25,614 nt of DNA from contig CANEVO010000059.1 in NCBI GenBank assembly GCA_947442255.1, positions 1-25,614 of the forward strand, read 5' to 3'. The position numbers were made by a program, and so were the translations under genes. Of this stretch, positions 9,101-16,700 are shown piece after piece (positions within the stretch are counted from its first letter, which is position 1; every line of letters starts with the position of its first letter). The notes under the pieces are model-generated. The model saw only the letters and a program-made list of their open reading frames with translations, had not been told where the DNA came from and ran no database searches. The DNA is from Opitutia bacterium (lineage in GTDB: Bacteria; Verrucomicrobiota; Verrucomicrobiae; Opitutales; Opitutaceae).

Positions 9101-9267
9101 CCCTCGGTCTCGCGGTCATCGGCGGCCTGATCATCTCGCAGTTCCTCACGCTCTACATCACGCCGGCGTTCTACATCTACCTCGACAAGTTCACGAAATA
9201 CCTCTCGCCGAAGCCGGTCGCAGAAATCGAAGCCGAGACCGCGGCCGCTGCCGGGATGGCGAAGTAA
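6148..9267 (+). CDS. RND efflux permease (MdtB/MdtC-like, HAE1 family)
   Basis: This is an inner-membrane, proton-driven efflux pump of 1039 residues, the normal size of the family. The N-terminus (FIRRPVMTTLVTAGI) and the DLPNVDYPILSISASLPGAS segment are typical. The proton-relay aspartates are D401 and D402 in transmembrane helix 4 (GFIVDDAIVMLEN). The matching lysine is in the VKKNAIMMIDF segment of helix 10 (K922/K923). Two large periplasmic porter domains lie between helices 1-2 and 7-8, as expected. The MdtB/MdtC-type DLPNVDYP motif suggests that subgroup. It is cotranscribed with the adaptor by an ATGA overlap, with AAAGGA about 10 bases upstream of its ATG. No outer-membrane factor gene follows, so a TolC-like channel must be encoded elsewhere. 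Confidence 0.95.
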   Translation: MNIPEHFIRRPVMTTLVTAGITIFGWMAYRTLPVSDLPNVDYPILSISASLPGASPETMASAVATPIEQGLATVPGIESMTSTSTLGSTRITVTFNLERDLDAAAQDVQSALSGVQRRLPADMPNPPSFRKQNPADDPILILALSSATLPLSEVNEYAESMIAQRISTIDGVSQVFILGAQKYAVRVQVDPRALAARGIGLDEVRSALNTNNVQLPSGSLHGEHKSMTLRATGQLRNAAGFENVIVTYRNGAAVRLADVAEVSDSVENNRAAGWYDGEPGIILYVRRQPGTNTIKVADAVKDLMPSFRTQLPASVKFEILADRTVSIRESVNEVKLTLVLAVSLVVLVIFLFLRSVRATLIPSVAMPIAIIATFGVMHFFDYSIDNLSLLALTLSVGFIVDDAIVMLENIVRHIEKGEPVMTAALKGSREIYFTLISMTVSLVAVFIPVLFMSGILGRLLREFAVTIAAAVIVSGFISLTLTPMLASRFLKPIPHGAQHGWLYQVIERAFQGSLSLYRRTLQFSLRFRAVLVVIAFAMIGLSVWLLAIIPKGFVPTEDTGRININLEAAEDASFDAMVRLAREASAIVGSNPHVAHYSTSLGQGPGAQVGNQGSMNLTLTDRETRPSAFVIASQLRTELARIPGLRAFPQVPPNIRVGGRATTSLYQYTLYGSDLQELYAVVPGFVEKVREIPGLIDVNTDLLITSPQLVVEIDRDKASSLGLNAQQIEDLLFSAFGSRQVSSIYTPSNQYYVILEFAEKYQQDPNALGLLYVRNREGRLIPLEAVSRIRQTVGPLTVTHMGQVPSVTVTFNIADGVSLSEVTGRIEELGRTELPATINATFQGAAAAFTNSLQGLGIMLLVAVLVIYLVLGMLYENFIHPITILSGLPAATAGALVTLIAFGEELNIYGYVGLIMLIGIVKKNAIMMIDFALEAKRTRGVTAEEAIFEACLVRFRPIMMTTFAALAGSIPIALAIGGAAETRRSLGLAVIGGLIISQFLTLYITPAFYIYLDKFTKYLSPKPVAEIEAETAAAAGMAK

Positions 9268-9599
9268 TCCTTCGCCGCGCCGAGCGGACAGGTGGCCCGC
9301 TCTAGGGCGGACCATCCAGGTGAACCGCTAAATTCGCGAAGCAGCGCGAAGGTTTAAGCCCATGCCCGGCTTACCCGCGCCGGGCACGCCGAGGCTGTTT
9401 GCGGGTGACGTGGAGTGTGGCTGGTAGTATCGGCTCCAATCAAAGGCACCCTGCCCCGGTCGGCACTCCGAAAAGCCGAATCTCCGTCCAAACTCACACC
9501 TGCGCCCTTGAGTCCGCCATCGATCCATTCCCTACTTCGAGCCGCGCTTCGCTTTGAAATTCAGGAGCAGCTTTTCTCCGCCATCGAACCCATCCCCCC
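9268..9599 (+). other. Intergenic region after the RND operon, with two hairpins
   Basis: This 332-base gap lies between the permease and the dioxygenase gene, both on the plus strand. Two perfect hairpins stand in tandem: TTCGCG 9333-9338 with CGCGAA 9345-9350, and TGCCCGG 9363-9369 with CCGGGCA 9380-9386. Neither is followed by a T-tract, so they are at best weak terminators. A TGGTAGTAT at 9420-9428 resembles an extended -10 element, but no -35 at proper distance was found. No small gene is supported here. Confidence 0.4.
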
Positions 9600-10355
9600 G
9601 TGCCCTCCGACGCCCAGCTGAAACAGGATTTTGAACGTGACGGCTACGTCGTCATTCGCGGTTTTCTCTCGCCGACTGAAGCGGCCGAGCTCCTCAGGGA
9701 ACTCGATCGCTACAAGCGCGAGGTCCTACCCGGCCTGCCGAACACCGAGCACTTCTACGAAATCAAGGGAAAGCCCGAGACCCTCAAGTACCTCCAATCG
9801 CTCGCGAAGCACGACCCCTACTTCGAGCGTCTCGCGCAGGATGAGCGTTTCGTACGGCTCGCCCGGCTGTTCCTCGACGACACCGTCATCTACAAGGACA
9901 TCTCCCTTTTCGACAAACCGCCCCGCGTGGGCGCGATCACGCCGGCGCATCAGGACGGATTCTATTTCATGCTCGATCCCATGGAGGCCCTCACCTTCTG
10001 GCTGGCCCTCGATGTCGTCGACATCGGCAATGGCTGCGTCCGCTACGTGAAGGGTTCCCACCGCGAAGGGATGCGGCCGCATCGGAGGACGGCCACGCTC
10101 GGCTTCTCCCAGGGTATCAGCAACTATGGGACGCCGCACGATCAGCAGAACGAAGTCCCGATTCCAGCCCAGCTCGGTGACCTCCTGATACATCACTGCC
10201 TGACCACGCACCGCGCGGACGCGAATGCCAGTGATCGTCATCGCCAGGCCTTGGGCCTCGTTTACTACTCCGCGCGCGCCCGCCCCGACGAGAAACGAAT
10301 CGCCGACTACCGCGAATCGCTCCAGCAGGAGTTGGCGGCGGCCGGGAAGATCTGA
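9600..10355 (+). CDS. Phytanoyl-CoA dioxygenase (PhyH) family Fe(II)/2-oxoglutarate oxygenase
   Basis: This is a cytoplasmic non-haem iron dioxygenase that would couple 2-oxoglutarate decarboxylation to hydroxylation of an unknown small molecule. The 251-residue protein starts with the typical FERDGYVVIRGFLSP. The iron-binding HxD is visible in TPAHQDGFYF, and the second histidine plus 2-oxoglutarate-binding arginine are likely in LTTHRADANASDRHRQALGL. The start is GTG at 9600, preceded by a C-rich leader without Shine-Dalgarno sequence; no better upstream start exists in frame. It is alone on its strand and converges on lhgO. The convergent lhgO gene raises the possibility that the product is a 2-hydroxy acid, but the substrate is not readable from sequence. 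PhyH members also hydroxylate natural products, nucleosides and osmolytes. Confidence 0.88.
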   Translation: MPSDAQLKQDFERDGYVVIRGFLSPTEAAELLRELDRYKREVLPGLPNTEHFYEIKGKPETLKYLQSLAKHDPYFERLAQDERFVRLARLFLDDTVIYKDISLFDKPPRVGAITPAHQDGFYFMLDPMEALTFWLALDVVDIGNGCVRYVKGSHREGMRPHRRTATLGFSQGISNYGTPHDQQNEVPIPAQLGDLLIHHCLTTHRADANASDRHRQALGLVYYSARARPDEKRIADYRESLQQELAAAGKI

Positions 10356-10378
10356 GCGAGAGGCCGTTGAGCCGGAAA

Positions 10379-10475
10379 GGGCCTGCACGAGGCAGACCCC
10401 TACAAAATGCGTGTAGGGGCGTGGCTCGTCCACGCCCGGATGGCAACCGGGCCCGGCGGCGAGCGCCGGCCCTAC
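10379..10475. repeat. Cluster of three related palindromic elements between convergent genes
   Basis: Three units share the plan GTAGGG, stem, CTCGT or CTCGC loop, complementary stem, but differ in stem sequence. Unit A, read on the minus strand, is 10403-10379 with a 7-bp stem including one G-U pair. Unit B, on the plus strand, is 10413-10437, with arms GGGCGTGG and CCACGCCC around CTCGT. Unit C, on the minus strand, is 10475-10449, with arms CCGGCG and CGCCGG around CTCGC. Stem changes are compensated on the other arm, which points to selection on or descent of a folded element of the REP type. They occupy the gap between the ends of the dioxygenase gene and lhgO, and could act as a bidirectional transcription end or an mRNA 3' protector. 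There is no T-tract. Confidence 0.75.
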
Positions 10476-10497
10476 ATCGCGGCACCCTGACGCTTTT

Positions 10498-11709
10498 CTA
10501 TAACTGCCCAACGAGCTGGCTCGCGATCTCCTCGCCGATCGTCAGCGAGGCCGTGGCCGCGGGGCTCGGGGCATTGAGCACATGGAGCGCCCGCCGGCCG
10601 CGCACGAAACTGAAATCCTGCACGAGTGTCCCGTCGGGTGACATCGCCTGCGCACGCACGCCGGCGCCCCCGGTTTCCAGATCGTCGACCTGAACTTCCG
10701 GCACGAGGCGCTGGAGTGATCGGCAAAATAGTTCGCGACTAAAGGAGCGCCGAAGTTCGTCCCAGCACATGCGCTTGTGCTGCCCGAGAAACTTCCACAG
10801 CCCGCCAAAGGAAAGGGCATCGAAGAGGTCGACCGCGCTGAAGTCCGTCTTCGTGTAACCCTCGCGCTTGAAGGCGAGCACCGCATTGGGACCGGCCTCG
10901 ACCCCGCCCTCGATCAACCGCGTGAAGTGAACCCCGAGAAACGGAAACTGCGGATCCGGCACCGGATAAATCAGGTGTCGCACCAGATGCTGGCGCGCCG
11001 GCTTCAACTTGTAGTACTCGCCCCGAAAAGGGACGATTCGCACCTCGCGCTTTTCTCCGGCCAGCTCGCTGACCCGGTCGGAGTGCAGGCCGGCGCAATT
11101 CACAACGAAGTCGGCCTCGTACTCGCCCGCCGAGGTGTCCGCGATCCAGCCGGAAGCCGTGGCATGCAATTTAGTTACCCTGGCCTCCGTCACGACTTGT
11201 CCCCCCTGCGCCGCGATGTGCCGCAACATGGCTGCGCACACCTTCGGATAATCGACAATACCCTCCTGAGGCACCCGCAGCGCGGCGACCCCGCCCACGT
11301 GCGGCTCGCGCTCCAGCATCTGGGAGCGACCCCACCATTCCAGACCCTGCAGTCCGTTCTGCCGCCCTCGTTCGTGCAGGTTCTTCAGCCGCCCAATCTC
11401 CGTGTCGTCCACGGCGACGACCAGCTTCCCGCAGATTTCGTGGGGGATGTCGTTGTCGCGGCAGAACGCGATCATCTCCTGCACGCCTTCGACGGCCATC
11501 CGGGCCTTCACCGAACCGGGCTTGTAATACAGCCCCGCGTGCAGGACGCCGCTGTTGTTGCCCGTCTGGTGACGCCCGACCTGCGCCTCTTTCTCAAGGA
11601 CCGTGACCCGCGCGCCGGGAAACTTGCGACCGAGCTTCAGCGCGGTCCCCAAGCCCACGATGCCGCCGCCAATGATGATGATGTTTTGCTGGCCCACGGA
11701 GTCACGCAT
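10498..11709 (-). CDS. lhgO: L-2-hydroxyglutarate oxidase
   Basis: LhgO is an FAD enzyme of the DAO family that oxidises L-2-hydroxyglutarate to 2-oxoglutarate, passing electrons to the membrane quinone pool. From the ATG at 11709 the protein is 403 residues, the usual size. The FAD-binding IIIIGGGIVGLGTA is at 10-23. The family hallmark HQTGNNSGVLHAGLYYKPGS is fully conserved, as are VPFRGEYYKL and the C-terminal FVRGRRALHVLNAPSPAATA. The frame is open further upstream, but the extra residues have no family character and intrude into the gap after the preceding gene. It follows the uronate-dehydrogenase-like gene by 121 bases on the same strand, so cotranscription is possible. The start has only a weak GGGAG about 13 bases upstream. 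Confidence 0.94.
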   Translation of the reverse strand: MRDSVGQQNIIIIGGGIVGLGTALKLGRKFPGARVTVLEKEAQVGRHQTGNNSGVLHAGLYYKPGSVKARMAVEGVQEMIAFCRDNDIPHEICGKLVVAVDDTEIGRLKNLHERGRQNGLQGLEWWGRSQMLEREPHVGGVAALRVPQEGIVDYPKVCAAMLRHIAAQGGQVVTEARVTKLHATASGWIADTSAGEYEADFVVNCAGLHSDRVSELAGEKREVRIVPFRGEYYKLKPARQHLVRHLIYPVPDPQFPFLGVHFTRLIEGGVEAGPNAVLAFKREGYTKTDFSAVDLFDALSFGGLWKFLGQHKRMCWDELRRSFSRELFCRSLQRLVPEVQVDDLETGGAGVRAQAMSPDGTLVQDFSFVRGRRALHVLNAPSPAATASLTIGEEIASQLVGQL

Positions 11710-11778
11710 ACCGAGGGGTACTCCCGGGGCAATAGCAGCATCGCCAGCCTCACCCGTTCCCCGCAGTTCGCTTTCCTT

Positions 11779-11796
11779 GCAGGAGCGCCGTCCTGC
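11779..11796. repeat. Small hairpin upstream of lhgO
   Basis: A perfect 6-bp inverted repeat, GCAGGA and TCCTGC, flanks the loop GCGCCG in the 121-base gap between the epimerase-like gene and lhgO. It lacks a T-tract. It resembles in design the hairpin at 24467-24484 (six-base stem, six-base loop). It may be a decayed intergenic palindrome rather than a functional site. Confidence 0.35.
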
Positions 11797-11830
11797 TGCG
11801 CTCTCGTCCCGCGATCTGGGTCCGGCAATC

Positions 11831-12622
11831 CTACCGATCGCGCACCGGAGGCAGGCCGAGGACGAACTGTTCGCCGGCCCCATCCGCCGGCGCGTATCCG
11901 AGCTCGGCCTTCGCCCGGCGGATGTCCCAAATCTTCCAGCGGTTGTCCGAGGTGGCGTAATAAATCCCGAAACGTCGCGGGGTCTCGAGCGAGCAGCGCA
12001 TGATCTGACCCAGATCGCGCTGGCTCAGCCAGAGCGAGAGCGCGAAGGGCGAGAAGGTCGGATCGTTCTCCGACAACACCCAGCCGATCCGCAGGTGAAT
12101 CGAGCTTAGATTGTGGTAGTCGAGATAGTAGCTGCCGAGTGCCTCACCGCAGGCTTTCGACACGCCGTAATAACCATCCGGGCGGATGGGACAGCTCTCG
12201 TCGAGCAGCGGATACCCGCCGTGCTGGAGCCGGCTGAATTCGCCCGCCACGATGTGCTTCCAAGGTTCCTCGCGATAAAAGGCGCCGGTGGCGTGCTGCG
12301 AACTGGCAAACACGACGCGCTTCACGCCGGTACGCCGGGCCGCTTCGAACACATGGTAGGTGGCCACCACGTTGTTGCGCAGCGCCGAATCCCAGAGTGC
12401 CTCGGCACTGCGATCCGCCGCGAGATGAACGACCGCGTCCTGACCGGCGAATGCGGCCTCGGTCGCCTCCATCTGCGTCAAGTCCCCCACGATGGAGCGG
12501 ACTCCCGGCGCCGGTCGCAGATCGAACGAGGTGACCTCATAGTGCTCCTCGAGGCGCGGCAGCAAAATCGATCCGATCAAACCGGCCCCGCCCGTGACGA
12601 GTACCTTGCGGCGTTGGTTCAT
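11831..12622 (-). CDS. NAD(P)-dependent short-chain reductase of the extended family, uronate dehydrogenase-like
   Basis: This is an extended short-chain dehydrogenase/epimerase of 263 residues. The dinucleotide motif GGAGLIG is at 11-17 and the catalytic YxxxK is Y152/K156 in YYGVSKACGE. FASSQHATGAFY, RPDGYYGVSKACGEALGS and a LRIGWV strand closely follow the uronate dehydrogenase (Udh) pattern. Udh oxidises galacturonate or glucuronate to the aldarolactone. Length also fits Udh (about 265-270). The start at 12622 is clear: AAGGAG lies three bases upstream of the ATG, one of the few strong Shine-Dalgarno sequences in the window, even though the frame remains open upstream. A generic NAD-dependent sugar epimerase is the alternative. 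The gene is divergent from a COG3618-like amidohydrolase, a family that contains aldarolactone-processing enzymes. Confidence 0.85.
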   Translation of the reverse strand: MNQRRKVLVTGGAGLIGSILLPRLEEHYEVTSFDLRPAPGVRSIVGDLTQMEATEAAFAGQDAVVHLAADRSAEALWDSALRNNVVATYHVFEAARRTGVKRVVFASSQHATGAFYREEPWKHIVAGEFSRLQHGGYPLLDESCPIRPDGYYGVSKACGEALGSYYLDYHNLSSIHLRIGWVLSENDPTFSPFALSLWLSQRDLGQIMRCSLETPRRFGIYYATSDNRWKIWDIRRAKAELGYAPADGAGEQFVLGLPPVRDR

Positions 12623-12710
12623 GCGCTCCTTTTCAATCGGCCCGATGCCGCATGTCGATCCGGTTCGCTTCGCGAGCAACACCACGCGATCCCGCTCGGC
12701 CACCATCGCG

Positions 12711-12742
12711 TGTCGCGGGCGCGCAACGAGGCGCGCCCGACA
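12711..12742 (-). repeat. Palindromic element related to the 10379-10475 cluster
   Basis: Read on the minus strand the element runs TGTCGGGCGCGC, loop CTCGTT, then GCGCGCCC and GCGACA. The arms at 12717-12724 and 12731-12738 pair over 8 bp, and the outer TGTC/GACA pair adds four more after a two-base bulge. The CTCGT loop and the GTCGGG end resemble the GTAGGG...CTCGT plan of the three units at 10379-10475, with a different stem. It lies in the 224-base gap between divergent genes (12623-12846), where no other feature and no convincing promoter was recognised. Confidence 0.55.
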
Positions 12743-12846
12743 AAATGAGGGTGCGCCGAGACTGTGCCCGTTCCCGTCGCACGCCTGCCACCGCCCCCCA
12801 AGACCTTGACGCCCGGTCCTCGGCGGAGCCAACTCCCCCCACTCGA

Positions 12847-13791
12847 ATGAACCGCCGCGAATTCCTTCGTACCACCGCGGCCACCGCCATGTTTCCCGCG
12901 GCCGCCCGTGCCGCCAGCGATGGCGCTCCGATCCCGGCCATCGACACGCACACGCATTTCTACGATCCAACCCGGCCGGAGGGTGTGCCCTGGCCCCGGC
13001 CGACGGAGACGGAGATCTATGCCCCGCATCTGCCCGACAAGTTTCGCGCCGTGGCCGATCCCCTCGCCGTGCTCGGCACGGTGGTCGTCGAGGCGAGTCC
13101 CTGGCTGGAGGACAACCAGTGGCTGCTCAATCTCGCCCGCGACACGCCCGAGATCGTCGGCATCGTCGGCAGCCTGAAGCCGGGCGATCCCGAATTCGCC
13201 ACGCACCTCCGGCGCTTCGCCGCGAATCCCCTGTTCCGCGGCATTCGGGTTGGTCCCGGCACCGTGGCCAACGTGGCGCAATCCGCCGTGATGGCCGACT
13301 TCGGGCGCCTGGAGAGCGCCAACCTCTCGCTCGATGTGATCGGACGCAGCGTAATCCTCGAGGGCACGCAACAGATCGCCCGCCAGTGGACGGACCTTCG
13401 GATCGTCGTCAACCACCTGCCGTTTCCAGAGTGGGATGGCGACGTTGCCGCGCTGCGCAGAGGACTGGCCCCGCTCGCACGGCTCGGGAATGTTTTTATC
13501 AAGATTTCCCACGTCGTCCGGCGAGTTAACAATCGGATCGTCACCGACCCGGCGGCGTATCAGCCGGCGTTCGACGCGCTCACCGATCTCTTCGGCCCGG
13601 ATCGCGTGGTGTATGGTTCGGACTGGCCAGTCAGCACCCGGGTCGCACCGTATGCGACGGTTCATCGCATCGTCACCGATTACTTCGGCGCAAAGGATCG
13701 CGCGACCGCCGAGAAATTTTTCTGGCGCAATTCTCACGCCGCCTACCGTTGGGTCCCGCGCGGACCCGCTGCCCTCCTTTACCCCGGATGA
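12847..13791 (+). CDS. Tat-exported amidohydrolase of the COG3618 (L-fuconolactonase-like) group
   Basis: This is a metal-dependent TIM-barrel hydrolase (amidohydrolase_2) of 314 residues. The N-terminus, MNRREFLRTTAATAMFPAAA, is a Tat signal with the twin arginine at residues 3-4, so the enzyme acts in the periplasm. The first metal ligands are H35 and H37 in DTHTHFYD, a further histidine is H190 in VVNHLPFP, and the late aspartate is D259 in YGSDWP. The WPRP segment near the N-terminus is typical of COG3618, which includes L-fuconolactonase and galactarolactone isomerase; a sugar-lactone substrate is therefore likely but not proven. Its stop overlaps the start of the next gene by four bases (ATGA), so it is translationally coupled to the redox fusion protein. 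There is no Shine-Dalgarno sequence; the leader is C-rich. Confidence 0.86.
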   Translation: MNRREFLRTTAATAMFPAAARAASDGAPIPAIDTHTHFYDPTRPEGVPWPRPTETEIYAPHLPDKFRAVADPLAVLGTVVVEASPWLEDNQWLLNLARDTPEIVGIVGSLKPGDPEFATHLRRFAANPLFRGIRVGPGTVANVAQSAVMADFGRLESANLSLDVIGRSVILEGTQQIARQWTDLRIVVNHLPFPEWDGDVAALRRGLAPLARLGNVFIKISHVVRRVNNRIVTDPAAYQPAFDALTDLFGPDRVVYGSDWPVSTRVAPYATVHRIVTDYFGAKDRATAEKFFWRNSHAAYRWVPRGPAALLYPG

Positions 13792-16700
13792 AATCCTCCC
13801 TCCGCCCTGCCCTGATTTTCCGCGGACTCCTGCCGCTCCTCCTCGCGCTGGTCCTGCGGGCCGCCGAGACTCCGTCCCTGCCGCCGCCCGCTGGCGCGCT
13901 CAGCGTCGTCCGCGATTCGGCCGCCAATTTTTGGGCACTTGTCCCGATCGACGGAAGCCGCCGGGAACTCATGTTGCTGCCGGCCCAGGATCCCACCGCG
14001 TGGATGCCAGCCCGGATCACTGGGATCGAGGCCGGCGCCTGGGATACTTTGGCGCCCCAGCCGGAACGCACCGTCCACGTGGCCGGTCCGGGCGGAACGC
14101 GAGTGTTCGATTTCCGCTATCCGGAGCGCGGCTCGTCCACGGTTACGCCCGGCGCCGCGCGCCCGGCCAACCCCGAGACGCCGTGGCGCATGGTTGCCCG
14201 GATGCCGGCCAGCAATCACGACACCTCCGCCGCGGTGGTGGACGGCCGTTTCTACACCGCCGGCGGCCACACTCACAATTGGGGCTTTCCGAGCCGCGAC
14301 CACTTTTTCGACGAATTGTGGGAGTTGGATTCGAAGACCTGGACCTGGAAGGTCGCCGTGAAGCTCTCCCGGACGCGCGTCTACTGCCACACGGTCGCGT
14401 TCGCCGGACGGGTCTGGATCGTCGGGGGCGATGTCTTCGACGCCGAAGGCAAGCGCCAGTCCACCACCCTCGTCGAATCCTACGATCCGAAGACCGGGAC
14501 GCTGACCCGCGAGGCGGACCTTCCCTTCGCCATTCCCGTGCCACTGGCCCAACCGGCCGCGGGTCGACTCTGGGTCGTGGGATCGCGCAATCGCGAGGAT
14601 CACGCGGTGATGGCGAGCATCGGTCCCGGTGAGTCAACCTGGCGGAAAGAGCCCGACGCCCTGCGCGCCATGTGGGCGCTGTGCGGCACGTCGCTCAACG
14701 ATCGCGTGTACGCGCTGGTCCCCGACACCGGCCTCGCCGAATTCGACCCGGCCACGGGACGCTGGACGATCATTCCCGGCCCAACCAAGCCGCGGTCCTC
14801 CCAGATTGCGGCGTGGCGCGGTGAAATCTGGATCGTCGGTGGCTGCGATCTCCCCGACTGGGGCGAAGTTTCGATCTACAATCCCACGACCCGCACCTGG
14901 CGCTCCGGACCGGCGCTGCCGATTCAGGTCGCGTGGGGAGCGGCGGCCGTCGTGGACGATCAGCTCGTCGTGGCCGGCGGCGCCGGCGTGCATCCGACCG
15001 CCGACGGGCGGCGCGAGTACGATTTCAGCGATCGCACCTTCGTGCTCGCCGCGAAGGATATCCCACCCCCGGCCAGCCTGGCCGAGGCGCCCACCCTCCC
15101 CCGCTGGAACGACTCGCGGCTCAGCGGCACCGGCGGCGCCGGCTATCCGTTCAAGACCGAGGAGCTGTTCCCGACCCTCAAGTTCAGCCAACTGGGTTCG
15201 ATCGAGACCATCCCCGTCGCCCAACCCAACGAAGCCAAGCGCTGGCTGATCAGCGAGACCAGCGGCGCCGTTTGGACAATTCAGGAGGACGCAGGCGGTC
15301 CGCGCCGCGAACGCTTCTTCGATCTCCCGGCCCGGACCGGCCGGCAAACGTACACCCTCGCGGTCACGCTGCACCCGCGTTACCCGGCTGTCCCCTACGT
15401 TTACGTGCTCTACAACATCCGGCAGCCCAAGCCCGCCGAGGACGTCCTTTCACGTTTCACCGTTACACTCTCCGATCCGCCGCGCGTGGATCTGTCCACG
15501 GAACAGGAAATCCTGCGGTGGCCGAGCGACGGTCACAACGGCGGCGATCTCCAGTTCGGTCCCGACGGCTACCTCTACATTTCCGCGGGCGACCGCAGCG
15601 CACCCGGCGACCCGCATCATCTCACGCAACGCCTCGACATCATCACGGGCGGCATCCTGCGGATCGATGTGGAGAAAAGTGAAGCCGGCAAGAATTACGC
15701 CGTGCCGCCGGATAATCCCTGGGTCGGCCGTACCGATGTCCTGCCGGAGTACTGGGCCTACGGCCTGCGCAATCCGTGGCGGATGCGCTTCGCCCCCAAT
15801 GGCGATCTTTGGCTGGGCGACAACGGCGACGACAGCTGGGAGATGATTCACCTCATCCGCAAAGGCCACAACTACGGCTGGAGCACCTTCGAGGGCACGC
15901 ATCTCTTCAAACGGAATCACGCGCTCGCGGGCCCCACACCGGTGCATACCCCGCCGGTGATCGAGTTGCCCCACTCCGAGGCGCGCTCGGCCATTGGCGG
16001 GCTCGTCTACCGGGGGAAGAAACATCCTTCGCTTCAGGGCCAATACATCTTCGGCGACTATGTCACGGGCTTCCTCTGGGCCTTTCAGTGGAACGGCACC
16101 AAGGCGCAGAACTTCCGCAAGATCGCCGACACCCGGAGCGCGATCCTCGCGTTCTCCGAGGACCGCGACCACGAAATCGTGATGGTGCGTACGGATGGAC
16201 AGGTCCACCGGCTCATCGCCGCGGAGCCGACCACGGCGCCAACCCAAGGTTTCCCCACGCGGCTCAGCGAAACCGGCTTGTTCTCGTCGACCGCGACCCA
16301 CGCGCCGGCTCCCGGCGTCATTCCCTACGAAATTAATGTTGGCGTCTGGTCGGATGGCGCGCGGGCGCGGCGACTGCTGGCGATGTCGAACGGCAAGCCC
16401 ATGGATTCCGCCGACCCGAGCGGCTATTGGAATCTTCCTGATGGCAGTGCCGTCGCACGGACCCTGGAACTTAGCACCTCGCAAGGACCCAAGCGCGTCG
16501 AGACGCAGCTCATGTACCGCGAACACGGCCAATGGAGCTTCCACACCTACGCGTGGAACGACGCGCAGACCGACGCGGAACTTGTGCGGGAGGACGGAGA
16601 AACGCGGCCGGCGCCCGGAATCCCCAATCGCACCTGGCGGTTCGCGAGTCGCGGCGAGTGCACGATTTGCCACACCACGCAGACTAACTTCACGAACGGA

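Noticed and set aside
6046..9315. A 1089-codon open frame antisense to the RND permease
   Set aside because: Its translation is rich in Arg, Asp, Gly and His with no fold-like pattern. It mirrors a perfectly conserved permease and arises from the high GC at third codon positions.
9402..9428. Sigma-70-like promoter before the dioxygenase gene (TTGCGG ... TAGTAT)
   Set aside because: The spacer would be 20 bases and both hexamers are poor matches, so it is not better than chance.
11710..11883. N-terminal extension of lhgO
   Set aside because: The added 58 residues would precede the FAD motif unnaturally and overlap the end of the upstream gene.
12623..12970. N-terminal extension of the uronate-dehydrogenase-like gene
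   Set aside because: The ATG at 12622 has a strong AAGGAG at correct spacing and the Rossmann motif follows at once. The extension would overlap the divergent amidohydrolase gene.
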